This document shows, in pieces, positions 9,479 to 18,119 of a stretch of DNA of 64,000 nt; position 1 is the stretch's first letter; the number at the start of each line of letters is the position of its first letter. Below the pieces are notes generated by a model that worked only from the letters and a program-made list of their open reading frames with translations, did not search any database and was not told the DNA's origin. Both the position numbers and the translations under genes were made by a program. The stretch comes from Catellatospora sichuanensis (GTDB taxonomy: Bacteria; Actinomycetota; Actinomycetes; Mycobacteriales; Micromonosporaceae): the NCBI RefSeq assembly GCF_007483665.1, contig NZ_VIQO01000012.1:248001-312000 (forward strand), written 5' to 3'.

Positions 9479-11310
9479 GCCGCTACCTGCTCTCGCTCGA
9501 ATCCCCGGATCAGCCGGTCGTAGTCGTCGATCCGGAGCAGGTCCCCATGGGCGCCGACACCGGCCACGCGGCCGCTGTCGAGGTACACGACCGCGTCGGC
9601 CCCGGCCAGCGTCGCGGCGCTGGTGGTGACGACGATCGTGGTGGTGGACGGCAGGCTGGTGGCCAGCCCGCTCATGATCTCCTGCTGGGTGGTCGCGTCC
9701 ACCGCGGACGTGGCTTCGTCCAGCAGCAGCACCCGGGGCTGACGGACCAGGGCCCGGGCCAGCGCGAGGCGTTGTCGTTCGCCGCCGGACAGCCTCACCC
9801 CACGCTCGCCGACCCGAGTCGCCAGCCCGTCCGGCTGGCGCTCGACGATGGCGGTGGCCCGGGCGAGGCGGAGCGCCTCGTCCAGCCGCTCCCGGTCGGC
9901 GTCCGCGGGTGCTTCCGACGGGGTGCGGTCGAAGTCGAGCCGGACGTTCTGGGCCAGCGTGCCGGCGAACAGGAACGGCTCCTGGAAGACCGCCGCACAG
10001 GCCGCCGCCCGGTCGGCTGCGGCGACCCGGTACAGGTCGACCCCGTTCAGTAGCACCGTGCCGCCGGTCGGGGGCAGCAGGCCGGCCAGCGCCAGCAGCA
10101 GCGTGCTCTTACCCGACCCGGTACTCCCGGTGATCGCGACGGTCGCGCCGGCCGGGACGTCGAAGCTCACATCCGAAAGGACCACCGGGCCGTCCGGGTA
10201 GGCGAAGCCGAGACCGCGGACGCTGAGGCCGAGCGGACCCGTCGGCAGCGGTTGCGGATCCACCACGGCCGGCGGAGGCGTCTCGCCGAGCACCTTCTGC
10301 ACCCGGCCGTACCCCGCCAGCACGTGCGGCACGTGGGCCAGCACGTTGCCGATAACGCTGAGCGGCACCGCCAGCAGGGCAAACAGGCTGACGAAGCTGA
10401 CCAGCTGGCCGACCGTGATCGCGCCGCTGTTCACCCGCCATGCCCCGATCACCAGGATGATCAGCGACGTGGCGGCCGGGATCAGGTCGAACAGCTCGTT
10501 CATCAGCCATTCCCGACCGGCCAGCTTGATGTTCGCATCGCGGAGACGGGCCGATTCGGCGTCGAACCTGTCCCGCTCTTCGCGGTCCCGGCCGAGCGTC
10601 TTCACCAGGAACGCGCCGTCGAAACTCTCATGGGCGACCGCGGTCACCCGCCCCATCCGCTCCTGGGCCTCCACGGCGAGCTTTTCGACCCGTTTCTGAT
10701 ACACGGAGTTGACCAGCAGCAGCGCCGGGATCGAGGCACCGCCGACCACTGCCAGGATCGGGTCCACCGCCAGCATCCAGCCGGCGGTGACCAGGAACAT
10801 CAGGAACATGCCGAGTACCTGCGGCACTCGGGCCGGCAGGTCCGCGGCCGTCTCCGGGTCGCTGGTCACGTGCGCCAGCTTCTCGCCGGTCGGGTGGGCC
10901 CGATGGTAGGCGATCGGCAACGCGTCGTACCGCTCGACCACGGCCTCCCGCAGGGTGGCATCGAACCGGGCCCGGGTCGAGGCGGCAGTCCATCGCAGGA
11001 TCAGCGCCGCCGTGCCCTTGACCACGCCGATCGCGAGCACGACCAGGACCACGGCGACGGCGGTGCCGGTGGCCACCTGGCCGCCCTCGAACCTCGGTAT
11101 CACCACGCGGTTGACCAGCTCGCCGAGCGCGACGGACCAGACGGTCAGTCCCGCTCCGTACAGCATCGCGGCGACCAGCCCCCAGCTCATTGGACCCGGA
11201 TGGGCGCGGAAGGCGGCGAGCAGCAACGTGCACGACCGGCGCAGGACGTTGGGCCGTGCGGCTGGCTTCTGATCCACTAACGCCACTTCCTCATCATTCG
11301 CTGTCGTCAT
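9475..11310 (-). CDS. ABC transporter half, permease fused to ATPase (partner of next gene)
   Basis: A 611-aa half-transporter with an N-terminal six-helix domain and a C-terminal ATPase showing Walker A GSTGSGKSTL, signature LSGGERQ and Walker B VLLLDEATSAVDA. Where an H-loop His is usual it reads TTSAATLAG, so one of the two ATP sites of the heterodimer may be non-canonical, as in many asymmetric ABC pairs. No siderophore-interacting (SIP) domain, as found at the N-terminus of IrtA, is present. It overlaps the next gene (ATGA) and lies 73 bp after mbtH. The start is the ATG at 11310; the ribosome site ahead of it is weak. Confidence 0.94.
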   Translation of the reverse strand: MTTANDEEVALVDQKPAARPNVLRRSCTLLLAAFRAHPGPMSWGLVAAMLYGAGLTVWSVALGELVNRVVIPRFEGGQVATGTAVAVVLVVLAIGVVKGTAALILRWTAASTRARFDATLREAVVERYDALPIAYHRAHPTGEKLAHVTSDPETAADLPARVPQVLGMFLMFLVTAGWMLAVDPILAVVGGASIPALLLVNSVYQKRVEKLAVEAQERMGRVTAVAHESFDGAFLVKTLGRDREERDRFDAESARLRDANIKLAGREWLMNELFDLIPAATSLIILVIGAWRVNSGAITVGQLVSFVSLFALLAVPLSVIGNVLAHVPHVLAGYGRVQKVLGETPPPAVVDPQPLPTGPLGLSVRGLGFAYPDGPVVLSDVSFDVPAGATVAITGSTGSGKSTLLLALAGLLPPTGGTVLLNGVDLYRVAAADRAAACAAVFQEPFLFAGTLAQNVRLDFDRTPSEAPADADRERLDEALRLARATAIVERQPDGLATRVGERGVRLSGGERQRLALARALVRQPRVLLLDEATSAVDATTQQEIMSGLATSLPSTTTIVVTTSAATLAGADAVVYLDSGRVAGVGAHGDLLRIDDYDRLIRGFEREQVAA

Positions 11311-11383
11311 TGCTGCTCAGCAGTACGAGTGGAGACCGACGGGGAGGTAGGAGCTGGCTGGAGACCCGGTCGCGTACTCTGGC

Positions 11384-11611
11384 TCAGCCACTGTGCGTCC
11401 TCTGCTCCTCAGCGGAGGCGCTCATGGCGGCCCGCAGGCTGGCCGGGCGCATGTCCGTCCACAACTCGCCGATGCGCGCCAGACAGTCATCCCGGGACGC
11501 CGGCTCGCCGACCTGCTCCCACCCGGCCGGTACCGGCCGACCCGACCGCCAGATCGAGTACTGCTCCTCGTCGTTGCGAACGATCACGTACATCTCGTCG
11601 GCGTCGGTCAT
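11384..11611 (-). CDS. mbtH: MbtH-like protein
   Basis: A 75-aa MbtH-family chaperone that binds and activates NRPS adenylation domains. The family core is present: NDEEQYSIW, then PAGWEQVG, then WTDMRPASLR at the C-terminal end, including the conserved Trp residues. Its ATG overlaps the stop of the N-hydroxylase gene by 4 bp. Its likely clients are the A domains of the synthetases downstream in the same operon. Length and motifs are ordinary for the family. Confidence 0.97.
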   Translation of the reverse strand: MTDADEMYVIVRNDEEQYSIWRSGRPVPAGWEQVGEPASRDDCLARIGELWTDMRPASLRAAMSASAEEQRTHSG

Positions 11612-13407
11612 GACTGCCTCTCGCTCTCGCTCTCGGCCGCACGCGGCTCCGATGACAGGGGGAACCGGCCGGAAAGGGCCTCGATCTCGATCTCGATCCG
11701 GACCGAACCGTCGGCGCGTGCGGCCGGCCCGGAATCCGCCGGGTCGACGCGAGCCAGGTGCCCCACAAGTCGGTCCCGGTCGGTCACCACCCGGGCGCAT
11801 CCGCGAACCTCGATCAACATCGAGTCCCCGGCTTGCGGCTCGCCGGGCGGTGCCCCGTCCGGCTGGAATATCGCCAGCACCTTGCCGCCGTCCAGCAGCG
11901 GCAGCTGCGGATCGGTCCGGTCGAGCACCCCGAACAGGACGCCGTTGCGACCGCGGTCGCGATCCAGCACCAGCGGCAGCCGGGTCGCGACCGGGAACTC
12001 CCCCGCACCGGCGCTCACCAGCGTTCCGGAGCCGCATCGCTCGATCAGCGCCAGCAGCGTCGCGGCGGCCGGGCCGGCGTCGTGCCCCGCCGGCGGGAAC
12101 GCGCGGGCCAGCGAACCACCGTCCTTGGCGATGGCTGTGATGATCTGCTTGGACCGGAAGGGCAGCAGCGACAACAGCGTGTCGCCGAGCCCGTGCGTCG
12201 CCTCGGCGAAGCCCTGCACGTACAGGCCGCAGGTCAGCTCGTCGGTCGTGCGCACGCGGTGTTCACGGGAAACCGCCAGTCGGCCGTCGGCGTCGGTGTC
12301 CAGGTAGGGAAGGACGTCGCGGTACATCCCCGAGTCCAGTTCGCGCCGGTACCCGGTGGCCAGCACCAGGCCGTCAACTCGGAGCACGCGGGCCTCGCCG
12401 CCGAAGCGGGCGTCGACCCCGATCCGGATGCCCGTGCCGTCGGCCCCGGCCTCCGCCCCGGTCAGCCGGGAGCCGTCGTGCACCACGAGGCGGGTGCGGC
12501 CGCGGACCTCGTCGGCGTAGACCAGCCGGTACAGCTCGTCGAGAAAACTCGCCTCCACCACGCCGTAGTTGGTGGTTCGCAGGCCGGCGTAGTAGTCGCG
12601 CCGGTTCGCCTCGTTGCGGGAGTGGAAGTCGGCGGCGTTGGCCTCGAAGAACTGCTCGTTCGCGAACGGGTTGTTGTCGGTGGCACGCAGCGAGTACCCC
12701 GGCAGGATCAGGTGCACGCGGGCGTTGCGGTACCGATCCAGCAGGTAGTGGGTGATCTCGCCGGCGCTTTGCCCGTCGCCGGCGACCGCGAACTCCCACT
12801 CGCGGTCGCGGTCGGTGAACGTCTCGGGGACCGTTGGCAGGAACGCGCTGGAGTGCACCACGGTCGGGCCGAGCGTCACCGCCTCCGGCACGCGGGGTAC
12901 GCCGCCGAGCGCGTGCACGATGTTGCGGGCGTGGTACTCGACGACGCCGCCGGTCGCGGTGTCGGTCGCGGTCACCCGGAACAGCGACAGCGTGCCGTCG
13001 TCGTCGCGGACCGCGGTCACCGCGCGGACCGCGGAGCGGTAGCGCACCATGCCGGCGAACTGTGCGGCGACCCACCTCAGGTAGTCCTGGAACTCCAGCC
13101 GGGTCGGCCGGAACTCGGCGAGGTTCACGAACCTCTCCAGCCGCCCCTTGGCCTTCTCGTACTGGAGGAAGGTGAATGGGCTGGCCAGGTTCCGCAGGGA
13201 CACCAGGTCCTTGAGGAAGGAGATCTGCATCCGGGCGCCGTCGATGAGCATGCCCTCGTGCCAGCGCGTGTCGCCGGAGCGCTCCAGGAACAGGCAGCGG
13301 CGATCCGGCGCGATCTCCTGGGCAGCGATCGCGAGTGCGATGTTCGACGGTCCGAAGCCCAGCCCGATCACGTCGTACGGGTCATCCGGCGTGCCGAGAT
13401 TCCGCAC
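11608..13407 (-). CDS. L-ornithine/L-lysine N-monooxygenase fused to a PaiB/KtzT-like split-barrel domain
   Basis: A 599-aa protein from a GTG at 13407 with a strong GGAGGGGAG ribosome site. Residues about 10-440 are a flavin- and NADPH-dependent amino-acid N-hydroxylase of the SidA/PvdA/KtzI class: FAD loop GLGFGPSN, MQISFLKDL, NADPH loop AGDGQSAGE near 211, NNPFANEQFF, TNYGVVE and ATGYRRELD. Such enzymes hydroxylate the side-chain amine for hydroxamate siderophores or piperazic acid. Family members end near 440 residues. Here about 150 more follow, with FPVATRLPLVLD, GVLFGVLDRTDP, LAIFQPDG and EVRGCARVVTD, which resembles the PaiB/KtzT FMN- or haem-binding split barrel. KtzT is piperazate synthase, and natural KtzI-KtzT fusions are known. 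However, the usual GHMNR-type His and the YVSPxxY/TWxF segment are missing, so catalysis by this domain is doubtful. Lysine versus ornithine cannot be settled by eye. Confidence 0.9.
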   Translation of the reverse strand: MRNLGTPDDPYDVIGLGFGPSNIALAIAAQEIAPDRRCLFLERSGDTRWHEGMLIDGARMQISFLKDLVSLRNLASPFTFLQYEKAKGRLERFVNLAEFRPTRLEFQDYLRWVAAQFAGMVRYRSAVRAVTAVRDDDGTLSLFRVTATDTATGGVVEYHARNIVHALGGVPRVPEAVTLGPTVVHSSAFLPTVPETFTDRDREWEFAVAGDGQSAGEITHYLLDRYRNARVHLILPGYSLRATDNNPFANEQFFEANAADFHSRNEANRRDYYAGLRTTNYGVVEASFLDELYRLVYADEVRGRTRLVVHDGSRLTGAEAGADGTGIRIGVDARFGGEARVLRVDGLVLATGYRRELDSGMYRDVLPYLDTDADGRLAVSREHRVRTTDELTCGLYVQGFAEATHGLGDTLLSLLPFRSKQIITAIAKDGGSLARAFPPAGHDAGPAAATLLALIERCGSGTLVSAGAGEFPVATRLPLVLDRDRGRNGVLFGVLDRTDPQLPLLDGGKVLAIFQPDGAPPGEPQAGDSMLIEVRGCARVVTDRDRLVGHLARVDPADSGPAARADGSVRIEIEIEALSGRFPLSSEPRAAESESERQS

Positions 13408-13441
13408 TACCGCTCCCCTCCTCGGCGTCTGCCCGGCTGGT

Positions 13442-14416
13442 TCATTGGGTGGCTCGGGTCGCTGAGGAGCGTTGGGCGATGCGACCAATGCGACCGGTGT
13501 CCAGGAAGCCGACCACGGGCGGCACCGTGGACACGACACGACCGGCCTCGTCGAGCCGCTCCTGATACTGCGCCGCGACCTCGGGAAGCCGGGTCCAGTG
13601 CGTCGTGGGGCGCAGATGGTGCTCCTGGTGGTGCCCGTCGTTGAAGGTCAGCCGGTTGTACAGCCGGCTGTAGTAGCTCACGGAGTTCGCGTACCGGCTC
13701 TCCGGATCCGCCCCGAAGTGCCGGTAGTAGTTCTGGACGTTGACCCAGGTAAACGCGGCCGCTACCGCCGGCAGGTAGCACAGCAGCAGCCACTGCCACG
13801 AGAGGACGGCGAGCAGCACGATGAAACTCACGTGTGCCAAGCGGTCGTAGCGGATCTGGGCGAGCTCGACCGCGCGCCGGTCCGGGTGCCGGGCGGCCCA
13901 CCCTCGCAGCGTGGTCTCCGCCGGGCCGACGCCGCACAACCGGCGCAAGGACGCCCAGGTGCCCACGAAGTCCCGGGCCGAGGCGGCGAGGCTGAAGACC
14001 AGGTACCGCCAGAGCGGGGCGTGGTCGTCGTCCCGGCTGTATCGGTAAGTGGAGCTGAGGTCGGCGGTGACCCCGTCGCGCTTGCGGTCGTTGTTGTACC
14101 GGTGGTGGTTGCGGACGTGACTCAACTGGTACGCCTGTACCGACTGCGCGATGTTCGCCGAGTTCATCAACGACACGAGCGCGTTCAGCCGGTCGTCGGT
14201 GAACCAGGGCTGGTGCACGAACATGTGGTTAACGATGAGCACCGAGTAGGTCATTATGGCGGTGACCAGGATCGCCGAGCCGAGCCGCGGCCACAGCCCG
14301 TCCGGCGTCAGCACGGCCAGCGCGATCGTCCCTGCGAACTGCACGATGCAAATCCCGAGCAGGATGGCGTCGGCCGGGCTGTTGCGCCATATCCGTCCGG
14401 GCTCGCGGTCGATCAT
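13442..14416 (-). CDS. Membrane fatty-acid-desaturase-type diiron enzyme
   Basis: A 324-aa integral membrane protein with the three histidine boxes of the fatty acid desaturase/hydroxylase superfamily: HMFVHQ near residue 65, HVRNHH near 103 and HHQEHH near 262, between hydrophobic segments. These histidines bind two irons that activate oxygen. It is the first gene of the leftward NRPS operon, 34 bp ahead of the N-hydroxylase gene. It may desaturate or hydroxylate an acyl group or a peptide-bound residue of the product. The ATG at 14416, behind GGAAAGGTGACGGTGAG, fits better than the longer open frame that starts at 14539. Its substrate cannot be read from sequence. Confidence 0.88.
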   Translation of the reverse strand: MIDREPGRIWRNSPADAILLGICIVQFAGTIALAVLTPDGLWPRLGSAILVTAIMTYSVLIVNHMFVHQPWFTDDRLNALVSLMNSANIAQSVQAYQLSHVRNHHRYNNDRKRDGVTADLSSTYRYSRDDDHAPLWRYLVFSLAASARDFVGTWASLRRLCGVGPAETTLRGWAARHPDRRAVELAQIRYDRLAHVSFIVLLAVLSWQWLLLCYLPAVAAAFTWVNVQNYYRHFGADPESRYANSVSYYSRLYNRLTFNDGHHQEHHLRPTTHWTRLPEVAAQYQERLDEAGRVVSTVPPVVGFLDTGRIGRIAQRSSATRATQ

Positions 14417-14813
14417 CTCACCGTCACCTTTCCCGAGTCCTCTTCGACGAAGCCCGGGCACGCCTGTCGGCTGACCTCGGCGGGCCCGATCCGTGAGGCG
14501 GTTCGACCCGGGTGAATGCCACTCGTCGCTCGTGAACACTGACCGACCGTACGCAGCTCCGGCTGCCCAGCGCAGTCACGTGAACCGGCGACGCGGCGCC
14601 CGGCCCGCTTCGCGGACCAGGGGCGCGGGGCGGGGGGCTGTTTTACGGGACACGGTCCCCCACTGGCCCGGCGTTAGGTTTCTTGGCAGGAGGTTCGGCC
14701 GGCTTCTTGCCGCAATGCCGTGCACCATTCCCCGCTGTGCGAGGGAGGTGGCTCGCGGTGGCCCTTCTGCGTGCGATTGCCAGGTTTTCGACGTAGGAAG
14801 AGGAAGAAGCACG
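14417..14813. promoter_or_regulatory. Divergent promoter region of the NRPS operon
   Basis: A 397-bp gene-free stretch between the divergent desaturase and HDO genes; it must hold the promoters of both units. I see a G-rich tract around 14620-14640 followed by TTTTACGGG. TTAGGTT at 14674-14680 matches the left half of an IdeR/DmdR iron box, but no convincing right half follows. No clear -35/-10 pair can be assigned by eye. Confidence 0.4.
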
Positions 14814-16955
14814 ATGCGTCCATCTACCGGATGTTCTGATCAGGCGGTAGACGACCCGACGACGCTGCCGATCCAGACGGTGTTCGCCCGCGCGTGTGAC
14901 CCCGAGAGCACGCCACTGCCCGACGCTCTGCGGGCCGCGATCGTTGCGGAGTTGGACCGCGGCTGCGCCGACGATCGCGGTTCGCGGGTCCCGCTGGCCG
15001 ACCTCGGGCCGTCGGTCGCCGCCTGGGCCGCCACGCAACGCTCGCGCTTCGAGGCACTCTTCGCCGCGGCGGAACGCGAGGGCCGCGCCGACGTGCTCGT
15101 CCGCCGGGCGGTCCTCGCGTGTGCCCCCTTGGCCTCGCTGTCCGGCGCCTGGCTGCAGTGGATGAGCGAGCCGGGCAACGCCGAGGAAGCGGTCACCATG
15201 TGGGTGCTCTCCCTGTTCGCGGGCGACGTCGGCGCCGGGCATCCGCGGGCGTCCCGAGGCAGCGTCTACCTCTCTCTCATGCAACACCTCCGGGTGGCCG
15301 TGCATGCGCATCCGGCGAGCCAACTGGCGCAGGACCGCCGAATCGCCGACCAGTCCTTCTACCTACCGGCCGTCGCGTTGACGATGAGCCGGCGCCCGGA
15401 CGCATACCGGGGCGAGATCATCGGTCTTGACCTTTGCCTGCGTGAGGTCGGCCTGCTCCCGCCGCTCGACGGTGTTCAGACCCGGCTTCCGCACGCGATC
15501 GGATGGGACGCGCTGGATCCGAGCCGCGCGCGCACGCCGGACGGGCCGCCGGCGGTCGAGGATGCTCGGGCCGTGGCGGCCGCGTTCGTCGAATCAGCCG
15601 GTACGGCCGGTGCGACCGCGGTCGAGCGCGGCTTCGCCTGGGCGTTCGGCGCGCTGCGACGTTGGTGCGACGAGGTGGCCCAGGAGCTGGACGCCGCTCG
15701 CGACCCGGGTTTCGAGATGGCGGAGCTGGTGCGGTCCCGGGCTAGGGAGGCGTCCGTCTATCACGACCGGTTCAGCGTGCAGGGCCGGCCGCTGCAGGAG
15801 TGGCTCTCCGAGGCGCGCACCGACCCGATCCCGTTCCTGACCGCGCTGGCGAACAGTCGCCTCATCCGGCCGGGCAGGTCCGAGGCCAGCCGCCTGACCG
15901 GCGAGCTCGTGTCGGACAAGGGCCGGATGTTCCGGATATTCCCGGACAACGAACTGGACACGATCAAGCGATGGATCGACGCGCTGCCCGCGGATCCCGC
16001 ACAGCGGGCAGGGTGGCGACCGCCCGCCCATCAGCCCCGGCGGATCATGCTCCGCCCGGCCTCGGAAAGCGCCCACGACGACGGCGACGCTCCCGCGGAC
16101 ATCCGGCAGGCATACCTCCGTCTGTTGCGGCGCACGATCACACCGGCGACCAGCCGGTATGCGCTGCGATACGTGGAAGAGCGGCTCGCCAGGTCCGGCC
16201 AGGGCATGGAGTCGTCCGCCCAGTCGCTGCCGGACGAGCACCCGGTGGACGGTCTGCGGTCTTGGCTGCTCGACCAGCACGACCTCCACAACATGGAGTT
16301 CCACAACGGCCTGGGCGATCCCTTGCCGGACCGCGCCGACTTGATCGACTCGAGCGTGCAACTGGCGCCGCTCACCCTGATCGACGGTGCCTGGCTGACC
16401 GGCCACACCGACTATCAGCTCGCCTCCTCCGAGCGCGGGCACTTCCTGTTCGACACCTACTGGGACGAGCTCGGCAACGGCGACCTGAGCCTGAACCATC
16501 CGCTGATCTACCGTGCCGTGTTGCGGGAGATGGGCATCGACCTCCCACCGACTCGCTCGCCGGAGTTCGCGACCTGGTCCGGGTTCCGGGACCAGTCGTT
16601 CGATACGCCGGTCTACTGGCTGGCGATCGGCCGGTTTCCGCGCACGTTCGAGCCGGAGATTCTCGGCCTGAACCTGGCGATGGAGCTGTCAGGGGTCGGC
16701 GGCAACTATCGCCGCGGCCGGCAGTCGCTCAAGAAGCACGGCTTCAGTACCGCGTTCGTCGACATCCACAACACCATCGACAACGTCGCGACCGGCCACT
16801 CCGCCTGGGCGGCCGACGCCATCGACGGATACCTGGCCCAGCAGGCGCCGACGGCTAGCACGGACGCATGGGACCGGATCCGGGCCGGATACCGATCGCT
16901 GAACGCACCATCCGGACTCCTGGCACGCAAAGGGGCCAGCCGAGCCGAAACCTGA
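14814..16955 (+). CDS. Iron-containing redox enzyme family protein, apparently two HDO-type domains
   Basis: A 713-aa protein from the ATG at 14814, behind AGGAAGAGGAAG. Its C-terminal half has the haem-oxygenase-like diiron oxidase (HDO) pattern: acidic and His residues in DELGNGDLSLNHP, then MELSGVGGNYRR near 623 and VDIHNTIDN...GHSAW near 648-660, the expected late metal-ligand helix. Known HDOs (UndA, BesC, SznF) cleave C-C or C-N bonds, make terminal alkenes or oxidise N atoms. The N-terminal half repeats the pattern weakly: PLASLSGAWLQW against PLTLIDGAWLTG, and DQSFYLPAVALTM...EIIGLDL against DQSFDTPVYWLAI...EILGLNL. The equivalent DxHN ligand helix is not visible there, so the first copy is probably non-catalytic. 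It lies divergent from the NRPS operon, suggesting tailoring or precursor supply. The family call is good; the reaction is unknown. Confidence 0.72.
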   Translation: MRPSTGCSDQAVDDPTTLPIQTVFARACDPESTPLPDALRAAIVAELDRGCADDRGSRVPLADLGPSVAAWAATQRSRFEALFAAAEREGRADVLVRRAVLACAPLASLSGAWLQWMSEPGNAEEAVTMWVLSLFAGDVGAGHPRASRGSVYLSLMQHLRVAVHAHPASQLAQDRRIADQSFYLPAVALTMSRRPDAYRGEIIGLDLCLREVGLLPPLDGVQTRLPHAIGWDALDPSRARTPDGPPAVEDARAVAAAFVESAGTAGATAVERGFAWAFGALRRWCDEVAQELDAARDPGFEMAELVRSRAREASVYHDRFSVQGRPLQEWLSEARTDPIPFLTALANSRLIRPGRSEASRLTGELVSDKGRMFRIFPDNELDTIKRWIDALPADPAQRAGWRPPAHQPRRIMLRPASESAHDDGDAPADIRQAYLRLLRRTITPATSRYALRYVEERLARSGQGMESSAQSLPDEHPVDGLRSWLLDQHDLHNMEFHNGLGDPLPDRADLIDSSVQLAPLTLIDGAWLTGHTDYQLASSERGHFLFDTYWDELGNGDLSLNHPLIYRAVLREMGIDLPPTRSPEFATWSGFRDQSFDTPVYWLAIGRFPRTFEPEILGLNLAMELSGVGGNYRRGRQSLKKHGFSTAFVDIHNTIDNVATGHSAWAADAIDGYLAQQAPTASTDAWDRIRAGYRSLNAPSGLLARKGASRAET

Positions 16956-16966
16956 GGGACGGTCGC

Positions 16967-17310
16967 ATGTCTGAGCTGGTCCTGGGCATCTCCGCCTATT
17001 ATCACGACAGTGCGGCGGCGCTCGTCTGCGACGGCCGCCCCGTCGCGGCCGCACGGGAGGAGCGGTTCACCCGCCGCCGCCACGACTCGGCGTTCCCGGC
17101 CCGAGCGGTCGCGTACACGCTCAGCGAGGCCCGGTGCCACGCTCGCGGACGTATCGGCGATCGCCTACCAGGAGGACCCGGCGCTGAAGTTCCGCCGCGT
17201 CCTGGCGACATATCTGGGCGCCGTCCCGTTCGGACTGGCCACCTTCCGGGACACCCTGCCGGCTGGTGGACGACGCACCCGAACATCAGTGCCGACAAAC
17301 GGGTGGGCTA
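16967..17310 (+). pseudogene. Truncated, frameshifted NodU/CmcH-type carbamoyltransferase
   Basis: Starts 11 bp after the HDO gene with an ATG and a GAGGGA ribosome site. The first frame reads MSELVLGISAYYHDSAAAL and REERFTRRRHDSAFP, the N-terminal signature of carbamoyltransferases. After about 55 codons the match moves to another frame (LADVSAIAYQEDPALKF, ATYLGAVPFGLATF), and about 45 codons later to the third (WWTTHPNISADKRVG). Two indels and loss of the remaining roughly 80 percent of a 550-600-aa enzyme make this a dead gene. It may once have carbamoylated the cluster's product. Confidence 0.8.
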
Positions 17311-17418
17311 GCGACCCGCTACGTCTCGCCGTCCGTCCGGGTCTACGAGCACATCAATCTCCTGGGGGGCCGGTTCCTCCCGCACCCAGCTCGCCCAGCG
17401 GCTGAAGGACGAAGCTGA
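17311..17418 (+). pseudogene. Possible C-terminal tail of a Tn3-family transposase
   Basis: A 35-codon open stretch directly after the broken carbamoyltransferase contains SPSVRVYEHINLLGGRF. This resembles the end of many actinobacterial Tn3 transposases (SPLxxEHINxLGRY). It would mark the mobile element that truncated the carbamoyltransferase gene. The match is short and from memory; no 38-bp terminal repeat was recognised nearby. Confidence 0.3.
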
Positions 17419-17591
17419 CGCGGGAGCCAGCTGTCGAGGTGCCGCGCCCTGAACTCGACGGCCGCCTCGATCATGCTAACCGCCGTCGGCTCGGGCCCAC
17501 TCGTCTGTGTTGCCAAGAAGTTGACGCCAGGCCGAAGCGGTGCGGTGTCCCCGCAGAACGCTCCGCACCGCTTACCGATCCGTTGGCCGCC

Positions 17592-17957
17592 CTACGGCCA
17601 GGAGAGGCAGAAGGTGTGGCCGGCCGGATCCGCGTAGACCCGGAACCCCTTCCGTGCGGCCGGATCATCGACCGCCTTCAACAGCCGCCCGCCCAACTTG
17701 AGCGTCTTCTCGTGCGCGGCCTCGAGGTCCTCGAGGTAGAAGTCGAGGTGGACCTGCTGTGACGGTCCGCCGTCGGGCCACACGGGTGGCACATGATCGG
17801 GCACGAGCTGGACCGCCAGGTGCCAGTCGCCGTCGACCCAGACGTTGTGCCAGGCGTCCTTCGCCTCGACGGAGCCGTCCAGGAGTCCCGCCCAGAACGC
17901 GCTCTCTGCCTCGATATCGGCTGCCTCGAAAACGATCGTCCGACGCTTGAAATTCAC
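17592..17957 (-). CDS. VOC-family (glyoxalase-like) protein
   Basis: A 121-aa single-domain vicinal-oxygen-chelate protein. It has the early FEAADIEAESAFWAGLL, the middle HLAVQLVP and QVHLDFYLEDLEAAHEK, and the closing VYADPAGHTFCLSW typical of Glyoxalase_6 proteins. The family includes dioxygenases, isomerases and antibiotic-binding resistance proteins, so no reaction can be assigned. It stands alone, with about 170 gene-free bases on its left and a divergent small ORF on its right. Confidence 0.85.
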   Translation of the reverse strand: MNFKRRTIVFEAADIEAESAFWAGLLDGSVEAKDAWHNVWVDGDWHLAVQLVPDHVPPVWPDGGPSQQVHLDFYLEDLEAAHEKTLKLGGRLLKAVDDPAARKGFRVYADPAGHTFCLSWP

Positions 17958-18119
17958 AAGGCCACACCCTTTCCGGCTGATTTGTAGGTCCGCCTGATGT
18001 CGAAATCCGCCCGCTCATTCTGGCAGCTCCGGCGGCACCGTGACGGCCCCCGGTTCAGGTGACTGCGCCGGTCCGGCCGACGTTGCCTACGTTCAACCGG
18101 ACGCTCGTGGAGGTGAATC

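Noticed and set aside
14674-14680. Iron box (IdeR/DmdR) upstream of the NRPS operon
   Set aside because: Only the left half TTAGGTT is present; the right half does not match, so I do not call an operator.
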